DNA of 6,569 bases, taken from contig JAJRTX010000293.1 of assembly GCA_021545665.1 (NCBI GenBank), forward strand, positions 1 through 6,569, given 5' to 3'. Under the pieces are notes generated by a model. That model was not told the DNA's origin and ran no database searches. It saw nothing but the letters and a program-made list of their open reading frames with translations. The translations under genes and the position numbers were made by a program. Source of the stretch: Zetaproteobacteria bacterium (GTDB taxonomy: Bacteria; Pseudomonadota; Zetaproteobacteria; Mariprofundales; Mariprofundaceae). Shown piece by piece: positions 1-4,775 of the stretch (its first letter is position 1; each line of letters opens with the position of its first letter).

Positions 1-294
1 ATCGCGCATGGCAATACACAACACTAAATTCCTGAGAGCACGATTCCCAAGGATTGTCACCGCACGCGTCACTGACTTGACCTGGCTGACAAAACCAAAA
101 TAGGCCGAATTTGAAATGCGCAACAGTTCTGCCGTCAGCACTGGATCCTTACTGACAAGGTTGGCAACGAGGCGGCTATCAATATCGGGCTGGGAGCAAG
201 TTTGTACTACCTGGATAGCGTCTTTAGGTGGCGCAGGCAAATCCGCTGGCCGAATGCCCTCGACAAGACCGACTTGTTGCAAAACCTCTGGCAA
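1..294 (-). CDS. HDOD-domain signalling protein, 5' part only (runs off left edge)
   Basis: The minus strand is open from a stop at 322-324 to the window edge, giving 98 codons from a TTG start at 294-292. The product has the N-terminal half of an HDOD domain: a PP motif, then KDPVLTAELLRISNSAYFG, then SVTRAVTILGN and LRNLVLCIAM. This is the hallmark 'DP-LTA-LLR-NSA--G...A---LG...LVL' pattern of the family. No ATG is available near the N-terminus. TTG is chosen because AAGGA lies 8 nt upstream and the family match begins a few residues later. HDOD proteins are cytosolic, generally non-enzymatic relatives of HD phosphohydrolases that act in signalling; the partner here is unknown. It is a paralog of the gene at 475-1359 (about 31 of 78 aligned residues identical), lies downstream in the same orientation and is separated from it by a terminator. 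The C-terminal half is not in the window. Confidence 0.85.
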   Translation of the reverse strand, partial: MPEVLQQVGLVEGIRPADLPAPPKDAIQVVQTCSQPDIDSRLVANLVSKDPVLTAELLRISNSAYFGFVSQVKSVTRAVTILGNRALRNLVLCIAMRD

Positions 295-302
295 TTTATA
301 TT

Positions 303-307
303 TCCTT
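303..307 (-). promoter_or_regulatory. Shine-Dalgarno site deciding the TTG start
   Basis: The minus strand reads AAGGA here, 8 nt before the TTG at 294-292. It is the only good ribosome-binding site near the beginning of the HDOD reading frame, and that frame has no ATG near its N-terminus. It therefore fixes the start of the partial HDOD gene. Confidence 0.7.
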
Positions 308-324
308 ATAATATTATATACTTA

Positions 325-358
325 CATATATTTAATAATATGATACTTTAAATATATG
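325..358 (-). promoter_or_regulatory. 11-bp perfect inverted repeat in leader of the partial HDOD gene
   Basis: The arms CATATATTTAA (325-335) and TTAAATATATG (348-358) are exact reverse complements separated by 12 nt. The repeat lies in a very AT-rich stretch (about 297-360) starting 31 nt upstream of the TTG start. A -10-like TATTAT (340-335, minus) falls partly in the spacer, but I see no convincing -35. It could be an operator overlapping the promoter, an RNA hairpin, or chance in AT-rich DNA. Confidence 0.35.
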
Positions 359-421
359 CAGGTGATTCCAGCACCCTTTCTTAGCGGCCCGATAAGCTCA
401 TATCTGAACACTTTATTAATC

Positions 422-448
422 AAAAAAAACGGAGCAAAAGCTCCGTTT
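422..448 (-). terminator. Rho-independent terminator of the complete HDOD gene
   Basis: Read on the minus strand, a perfect 9-bp stem (AAACGGAGC, loop TTTT, GCTCCGTTT) runs into a tract of eight T. It lies 26 nt after the stop codon of the HDOD gene at 475-1359, so it should end that transcript and leave the next HDOD gene with its own promoter. On the plus strand only three T follow the stem, so strong action in that direction is not expected. Confidence 0.9.
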
Positions 449-474
449 CGAAAATTCAATACTGGAAATCCCGG

Positions 475-1359
475 CTACAGCAACGCCTGAAGTGTCGAAG
501 GAAACTGTTCAGCGGCCTCTTCAAACGCAGCATACATCGCCTCAGTCGACAGACCCGTTTCCTGAATTATGGTTGCATTGATTCTTGAACTCTCAACGGG
601 TGCCCCAACGAAATTCCCCTGTTCGGATTCGTTGACCAGCACATTGGCCAGGTACAGAAGGTGCGCTTCGAGCCGCGCAGTTTGTGCAGCTTCCGGCTGA
701 TGATGCCAGGTTACAGCCTGTTGTAATTCCTCGGGCAGGTTCCAGTCAGCCAGTAACCCACCCGCCAGGCTGGCGTGATTGAATCCCAGGGTCACGTTTT
801 CTGCGTGATACAGAACTTCCTCATCACCATTAGCCACCAGCAAAATATCACGCATGCTTTCAGCCCGGTAGTGGTACAGCACAAGACTGCCAATATCATG
901 CAATAAACCAGCCACAAACATCCGCTCCGGATGCAGCATATTGACACGCCGCGCCAATGCACGCGCCAGCAACCCTGTATACACACTGTGCTTACAGAAT
1001 GTTTCCATGGTGACGATATCATTTGGAAGGTTTGTGAAAGACTTCACAGCCGAGATTGATAATACCAGGCTATAAAGTTCACTGTTTCCAATAATTGTCA
1101 CTGCGCGTGACACGGTGTCAATTTTACCACCCAGGTTGTAGAACGAGCTGTTTGCCATACGCAGCAAGCGTGCAGTCAGATTTGGGTCAACTGCAACTAC
1201 TCCAGCAATATCACGCGAGGATGACTTAGGTGAATGAATCAACTCAAATAGACGCATACAGACATCAGGGGGCGAGACAAGCCCTTCTACATCATCCAGA
1301 AGTGCTTCAAAAGAGTGCTCCTCAACAGGAGCTACGGCATGCGTTTCAGTGTTATACAT
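475..1359 (-). CDS. HDOD-domain signalling protein, complete
   Basis: This 294-residue soluble protein has no signal peptide or membrane segment. The HDOD domain covers about residues 18-222: a PP motif at 30-31, DPNLTARLLRMANSSFYN (58-75), SRAVTIIGN (84-92), then the HD-like part with H124, LLHDIG (152-157), FNHASLAGGLLADWNLP (193-209) and WHH (218-220). The H and HD residues survive. The last metal ligand of true HD enzymes appears as N239 in YLANVL, so phosphohydrolase activity is doubtful. HDOD proteins are usually non-catalytic scaffolds in bacterial signalling. A tail of about 70 residues follows with no domain I recognise. The ATG has AGGGA 6 nt upstream. The gene is monocistronic by appearance: it is divergent from the DUF1631 gene, ends in a strong terminator, and is followed by a paralog in the same orientation. 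The specific target or partner cannot be told from the sequence. Confidence 0.93.
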   Translation of the reverse strand: MYNTETHAVAPVEEHSFEALLDDVEGLVSPPDVCMRLFELIHSPKSSSRDIAGVVAVDPNLTARLLRMANSSFYNLGGKIDTVSRAVTIIGNSELYSLVLSISAVKSFTNLPNDIVTMETFCKHSVYTGLLARALARRVNMLHPERMFVAGLLHDIGSLVLYHYRAESMRDILLVANGDEEVLYHAENVTLGFNHASLAGGLLADWNLPEELQQAVTWHHQPEAAQTARLEAHLLYLANVLVNESEQGNFVGAPVESSRINATIIQETGLSTEAMYAAFEEAAEQFPSTLQALL

Positions 1360-1389
1360 TGCAATTCCCTGATCATTTCAGAATTTAAT

Positions 1390-1425
1390 AACGGCATTTG
1401 ATATACATTCTAGAGAAATGCCGTT
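1390..1425. promoter_or_regulatory. 10-bp perfect inverted repeat in the divergent intergenic region
   Basis: The arms AACGGCATTT (1390-1399) and AAATGCCGTT (1416-1425) are exact reverse complements with a 16-nt spacer. The repeat begins 31 nt upstream of the HDOD ATG, the same offset as the repeat before the partial HDOD gene. A weak -10-like TATATC (1405-1400, minus) lies in the spacer. The mixed base composition makes chance less likely than for an AT-only repeat. It is plausibly a dimeric-regulator operator or a 5'-leader hairpin. It could affect the DUF1631 gene on the other side too, but no regulator can be named. Confidence 0.5.
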
Positions 1426-1443
1426 GGCACTTTTGAGACCTGC

Positions 1444-1471
1444 TTCACAACCTGCAAAGAACTGCCATGAT
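1444..1471 (+). promoter_or_regulatory. Candidate sigma70-type promoter of the DUF1631 gene
   Basis: TTCACA (1444-1449) resembles a -35 (5 of 6). After a 16-nt spacer, CATGAT (1466-1471) resembles a -10 (4 of 6), and TG one base before it gives an extended -10. Transcription would begin near 1478, about 47 nt before the ATG at 1525. The match is moderate and unproven. Confidence 0.35.
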
Positions 1472-1482
1472 ATATATAAGCC

Positions 1483-1521
1483 ATGTCCGATAAACCTGAT
1501 ATCACCCGACCCGGGATCTGA
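1483..1521 (+). other. Upstream mini-ORF (12 codons) in the DUF1631 leader
   Basis: ATG at 1483 opens a 12-codon frame (MSDKPDITRPGI) that ends in TGA 3 nt before the DUF1631 ATG and in the same frame. Its start context AGCCATGTCCGATAA (1479-1493) matches the real start context AGCCATGACCGATAA (1521-1535) at 14 of 15 bases. No convincing ribosome-binding site precedes it. It may be a leader peptide, a former start cut off by the TGA, or chance. It is not claimed as a functional gene. Confidence 0.25.
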
Positions 1522-1524
1522 GCC

Positions 1525-3738
1525 ATGACCGATAACGCATATGAAAATGTAGTAAAACTTGGTGACTTTGAGCAGTTAAGAAAAAACACGGATGGCGACA
1601 GCCCGGCTTCCCGGGTAATAAAAGAATCCAGGGAAATAGCCAGGAAACACCTTGAACAATCCATTGCACGTATGATGGAAAAAGTGGATGACGCATTGTT
1701 TTCCCGTGCCGAAAAAGCTGAAAACAATCAGATACAAACCTTGTATTTTGATGCAATGCGTGAACTGCGAATCATCCGCAAGGATGTTGAAGCCGGTTTT
1801 ATCAGTGACTATATTCTTCGCTTTAACAGTGGCACGGCAAGAGATGGAAGCAATGTTAATTCCCTAAAAGCTGATTGGGACAACGCTGAAGTTTCCAGCC
1901 TTGGATTAGTCGACAAGGAAGCGCTGGAAGAGGATCTTGCCATTACCAACATGGTAAATAAAGTCCGTGGAACCTGCACCCAATCACTCTATGCGCTCGA
2001 TAAACGCATAGGTATGCTGTTGCGCGACCCGGATCTTGAGAAATGGCTCAACCCGCTTGGGCCAGAATCGATATGTAATGCGTTCAAGGAAGCCGCACAG
2101 AAAATTGAAACCGGGATTGAAATACGCCTGGTTATTTTTAAATTATTTGACAAGCATGTCATGGGAAACATCGATAACCTGTATAAGGAGGTCAATCAAC
2201 ATCTTATCCGGCGTGGCATTATGCCGGAGATTAAAACGACTATTCGGAAATCCAGCTCAACCTGCATGCCCACTTACTCTCATCCTGACGCTGCGGGAAT
2301 TCCGCAACAAACAGCACCTGAAACCGCAGATATCTGTCAACCACAGGGGCATATCGAAGGCAATGCTTATTCGCCATCAACTGGCATAGCAACAGAATTC
2401 TACCTGCCAATGAATAACCTGACGTATTTACAGCACGGTACCTTGCCAGAAGGGTCGATGGCAGAAGGCTTTAATACCAGCGCGATAAACATAGACGAGG
2501 TTGAGGGTGGCCGAGTGAATATTCTCTATGGCATCAAGCAATCAGGTCTGGTCAATAATCTGGGTAGAAGCGGCGATATGACAATTGATATCGTTGCCAT
2601 GTTATTCGACTACATACTGGATGACTCAAACATCCCCGATGCCATGCGTGCGTTGATCGGGCGCTTGCAAATTCCCATTTTAAAAGTTGCCCTTCTGGAC
2701 AAATGTTTCTTTTCAAAAAAATCTCATCCCGCAAGACAATTGCTCAACCGGCTGGCAGCCCTTGCTATCAGCTGGAATGAGGATCAGGGATCACAGGATC
2801 CGCTTTTCAAAACCATCAACAGGATTGTACAGACTATCCTGAATGATTTTGATGATGATATCAGCCTGTTCTCCACTTTACTGAAGGATCTGGATGTTTT
2901 CCTGCAACGCGATGAGGAAGAAACCAAAATTCGCGAACAACGCTCGGCAAAGGTAATGGAAGGCCAGGAGCGGCTTGAAGTTGCCCGCTCGACTACAATG
3001 AAAGAAATCACACCGCGGATCGATGACAAAAATAATATTGACTTCGTCCGCAAGTTTGTCAGTAGCCATTGGAAAAACCTGCTATTTGTCACCTGCGCCA
3101 AATATGGCAAGGACAGCGACGAATGGAATCAGGCTGTAGAAACCATGGATGTGTTGATCTGGAGTGTAAAACCCAAATCGTCCATTGAAGACAGAAAAAG
3201 ACTGGTTACCTTGCAGCCTGGACTGTTACAGGCAATACGTGAAGGCATGGAACGGCTATCACTACCGACTGTTGAACGTGATGCCTTTATAAACGACCTG
3301 GTCAGAGCTCACGGCCGGACAGCCAACATGGCACAGGTTTCAGAAGACAGTAAATCACCAGATGATACATGTACTACAGAGTCAGAAAATACGATCGCGC
3401 CCCAGAATGGAGCCAAATCAGAAACAGCTAAAAATACAAATGCTGGTTCTCCGGAAATAAACGATAAATTTATGGAACAGGCCAGGCAGATCAAACCAGG
3501 CACCTGGGTTGAATTTAATAACAGGGAAAACATAACGCGGCGCGTTAAATTCAGCTGGATAAGTCCGATCACCGGCAGTTATCTGTTTACAGACCGCCAG
3601 GGACTCAAATCCGCCAGCCTGACATGCGCAGAATTTGCATACTACTTGCGTAATACAAGAGCGCGGATCATAGATAGTGCGCCTTTACTGGATCGGGCCG
3701 TTAGTACTGTATTAAAAGATTCACTGCTGTCCCGTTAA
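1525..3738 (+). CDS. DUF1631 family protein of unknown function, 3' end rewritten by a transposable element
   Basis: This 737-residue, apparently cytosolic protein matches DUF1631 along most of its length. The N-terminal helical part has ALFSRAEKAENNQIQTLYFDAMRELR (57-82). The hallmark core LQIPILKVALLDKCFFSKKSHPARQLLNRLA spans about 381-411. A polar, low-complexity linker (about 606-648) leads to a C-terminal module (about 652-732) with PGTWVEF, ISPITGSYLFTDRQGLK and ARIIDSAPLLDRAV. This module looks like a small beta-barrel with loose PilZ-like features, but the canonical PilZ spacing is not met, so c-di-GMP binding is only a guess. The ATG at 1525 has a weak GGGA 8 nt upstream and follows an in-frame TGA. 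The gene is divergent from an HDOD gene and convergent with an acyltransferase gene. Its last four residues and stop codon, plus most of the serine codon before them, come from the terminal repeat of the 235-bp element at 3722-3956; without it the frame would end DYNK-stop. The biochemical role is unknown. Confidence 0.92.
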   Translation: MTDNAYENVVKLGDFEQLRKNTDGDSPASRVIKESREIARKHLEQSIARMMEKVDDALFSRAEKAENNQIQTLYFDAMRELRIIRKDVEAGFISDYILRFNSGTARDGSNVNSLKADWDNAEVSSLGLVDKEALEEDLAITNMVNKVRGTCTQSLYALDKRIGMLLRDPDLEKWLNPLGPESICNAFKEAAQKIETGIEIRLVIFKLFDKHVMGNIDNLYKEVNQHLIRRGIMPEIKTTIRKSSSTCMPTYSHPDAAGIPQQTAPETADICQPQGHIEGNAYSPSTGIATEFYLPMNNLTYLQHGTLPEGSMAEGFNTSAINIDEVEGGRVNILYGIKQSGLVNNLGRSGDMTIDIVAMLFDYILDDSNIPDAMRALIGRLQIPILKVALLDKCFFSKKSHPARQLLNRLAALAISWNEDQGSQDPLFKTINRIVQTILNDFDDDISLFSTLLKDLDVFLQRDEEETKIREQRSAKVMEGQERLEVARSTTMKEITPRIDDKNNIDFVRKFVSSHWKNLLFVTCAKYGKDSDEWNQAVETMDVLIWSVKPKSSIEDRKRLVTLQPGLLQAIREGMERLSLPTVERDAFINDLVRAHGRTANMAQVSEDSKSPDDTCTTESENTIAPQNGAKSETAKNTNAGSPEINDKFMEQARQIKPGTWVEFNNRENITRRVKFSWISPITGSYLFTDRQGLKSASLTCAEFAYYLRNTRARIIDSAPLLDRAVSTVLKDSLLSR
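3713..3721 (+). repeat. Target-site duplication, left copy
   Basis: TAAAAGATT here is repeated exactly at 3957-3965, directly flanking the terminal inverted repeats of the element at 3722-3956. This is the signature of transposition with a 9-bp staggered cut. The copy lies inside the last original codons of the DUF1631 gene. Confidence 0.88.
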
Positions 3739-3739
3739 C
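3722..3739 (+). repeat. Left terminal inverted repeat of the element
   Basis: This 18-bp repeat pairs perfectly with 3939-3956. Bases 3736-3738 in it form the TAA stop now used by the DUF1631 gene, so the end of the coding sequence is inside the repeat. Confidence 0.88.
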
Positions 3740-3762
3740 TTTTGGAGCGAGTATACATCTTA

Positions 3763-3877
3763 GGGCATGGCATCGGGATAACCAGATCAAGACCGTCTGC
3801 CACAGGGATGCGGCAGTCGAGCGGCCAGGGAGGGCAGATTTTGCGCGTCTTGATCTGGTTATTCCGATGCCATGTCC
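3763..3877. repeat. Internal long inverted repeat (hairpin) of the element
   Basis: Arms 3763-3793 and 3847-3877 pair over 31 positions with only two G-T wobbles. They contain CATGGCATCGG and AATAACCAGATCAAGAC on the complementary reading. The 53-nt loop (3794-3846) has a further possible stem, TCTGCC (3796-3801) with GGCAGA (3833-3838), followed by TTTT. Transcribed from either side, this would form a very stable hairpin in the 3' UTR of the two convergent genes. It could protect mRNA 3' ends or aid termination; neither is shown. Confidence 0.88.
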
Positions 3878-3938
3878 GGGTTGCTCAGCTTGAGTTCAAA
3901 ACGTACAGGCTGCCTGGATTTCAACTACATTCGCACAG

Positions 3939-3956
3939 GTTAACGGGACAGCAGTG
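3939..3956 (-). repeat. Right terminal inverted repeat of the element
   Basis: The sequence GTTAACGGGACAGCAGTG is the exact reverse complement of 3722-3739 and abuts the right copy of the 9-bp target duplication. Confidence 0.88.
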
Positions 3957-3965
3957 TAAAAGATT
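3957..3965 (+). repeat. Target-site duplication, right copy
   Basis: TAAAAGATT is identical to 3713-3721. The bases that follow (ATAATAAGTAA) complete the original DUF1631 reading frame as Tyr-Asn-Lys-stop once the element and one duplicate copy are removed, which supports the insertion model independently. Confidence 0.88.
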
Positions 3966-3986
3966 ATAATAAGTAAATCACCTGTG

Positions 3987-4742
3987 TTACCCGGGCGGCT
4001 GCATGCCTGTTATTAACTTCAATACCCCAATCATTACAGGTTGGTGCAACATATAAATTAGCAGGCTGTGGCGCCCCACAAATGCGAGTGCTTGCAGCCT
4101 GTCATTTATTGCTCCGCAGTTTTGATTTAATACAGGTATCCAGCGGGCCGTATATATCCCCAGAAATACCACCCCCAGCCAGGGTATTATCGGGACATAA
4201 TCTTCAGTCGCCGGTTTATACGTCATCATCCCTACCCACTGAATCCATGGCTGATCAAACCAGGCGAAATGGAAAGCACCCATGCCAATGAGCGATAGCC
4301 CTGCTATCAAACTCAACAAACGGTGTCTGACAAATAACAAACCAAGCAGGCTGGCAACGACAATAAAGTGGAGCACACCAAAAAACACTACGCGGTCACC
4401 GAAAAGATACCAGGTAGACATGCTTACAAGTCCGGCATTTAAAGCAATTAGAGCTGCTCTTTTCAAAGCTTTATATAGTCTGATTCTGTTATTGTGCGCC
4501 ACCCACAGACTGACCCCAACCAAGGTCAGAAAAAATCCAAGAATAAAGGTTCTTGCATGCAGCCAGAACAAATCATTGTAAAAATCAAAGTGGGCTAACT
4601 TGAAATAACTGAGGTCGTAACAGAAATGGAAGGCAACCATTAATATAATTGCGGCCCCCCTGAGTATATCGAGTATCGCAAAGCGGTTAACGCCTGTATT
4701 TTCTGAGTTATTCATAGGGCGGATGGGTAATTGGCCAGGCAT
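3987..4742 (-). CDS. DUF1624 / heparan-alpha-glucosaminide N-acetyltransferase-like membrane protein
   Basis: From the ATG at 4742 this is a 251-residue inner-membrane protein with about seven hydrophobic segments (near residues 29-47, 60-82, 94-114, 117-137, 142-160, 183-200 and 225-245). Family marks are RFAILDILRGAAIILMVAFHFCYDL (20-44), including the histidine H39 expected in the acyl-transfer region, the HARTFILGFFLTLVGVSL segment, IPWLGVVFLGIY, and LLIYMLHQPV near the C-terminus. Relatives are proposed to move acetyl groups from cytosolic acetyl-CoA to sugars across the membrane; the substrate here is unknown, perhaps a surface glycan. The start is uncertain. A TTG at 4769 and an ATG at 4715 are also in frame, and none has a good ribosome-binding site. 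A TATAAT at 4785-4780 would start RNA near 4773, which argues against the TTG. The gene follows the PAS-GGDEF-EAL gene by about 33 bp, so co-transcription is likely. Its 3' side abuts the mobile element. Confidence 0.85.
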   Translation of the reverse strand: MPGQLPIRPMNNSENTGVNRFAILDILRGAAIILMVAFHFCYDLSYFKLAHFDFYNDLFWLHARTFILGFFLTLVGVSLWVAHNNRIRLYKALKRAALIALNAGLVSMSTWYLFGDRVVFFGVLHFIVVASLLGLLFVRHRLLSLIAGLSLIGMGAFHFAWFDQPWIQWVGMMTYKPATEDYVPIIPWLGVVFLGIYTARWIPVLNQNCGAINDRLQALAFVGRHSLLIYMLHQPVMIGVLKLITGMQPPG

Positions 4743-4775
4743 ACGAGAAACCGGACGGGACGACAGCAAGCTATT

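Larger units (their letters stand above)
3722..3956. mobile_element. 235-bp MITE-like non-autonomous element
   Basis: The element begins with CACTGCTGTCCCGTTAAC (3722-3739) and ends with its exact reverse complement (3939-3956), giving 18-bp perfect terminal inverted repeats. It is flanked by 9-bp direct repeats TAAAAGATT. It encodes no transposase, so it would need one supplied in trans by a full-length relative. A 9-bp duplication is compatible with several DDE transposase groups, for example IS4-like or IS1-like, but I cannot assign the family. Inside is a long hairpin (3763-3877) flanked by 23 bp on the left and 61 bp on the right. The left end lies in the DUF1631 coding sequence and supplies its stop codon. 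The right end lies 30 bp from the stop of the convergent DUF1624-type gene, so transcripts of both genes would run into it. The perfect repeats and duplication suggest a fairly recent insertion. Confidence 0.88.

Noticed and set aside
116..343. Plus-strand 75-codon ORF
   Set aside because: It lies opposite the HDOD coding frame and runs into the AT-rich leader; it has no recognisable domain, while the minus strand has a clear family match.
361..375. GGTG-ATTCCAG-CACC small palindrome, considered as a riboswitch or tRNA fragment
   Set aside because: The stem is only 4 bp and no tRNA or c-di-GMP riboswitch consensus can be matched around it.
358..375. Sigma54-like TGGAAT...TGC in front of the partial HDOD gene
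   Set aside because: The GG to GC distance is two bases short of the required spacing.
1410..1756. Minus-strand ORFs (1410-1727 and 1502-1756)
   Set aside because: They overlap the 5' end of the DUF1631 gene on the opposite strand and show no domain or plausible ribosome-binding site; they are shadows.
3722..3956. CRISPR or integron attC interpretation of the repeats
   Set aside because: There is a single inverted pair with target duplication, not regularly spaced direct repeats, and no attC core sites or integrase.
3742..3969. 75-codon plus-strand ORF across the mobile element
   Set aside because: It begins within the element and ends in the right target duplication; its composition follows from the hairpin arms and it has no transposase signature.
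4082..4581. Plus-strand ORFs opposite the DUF1624-type gene
   Set aside because: The minus-strand frame encodes a recognisable membrane protein; the opposite frames show no domain.
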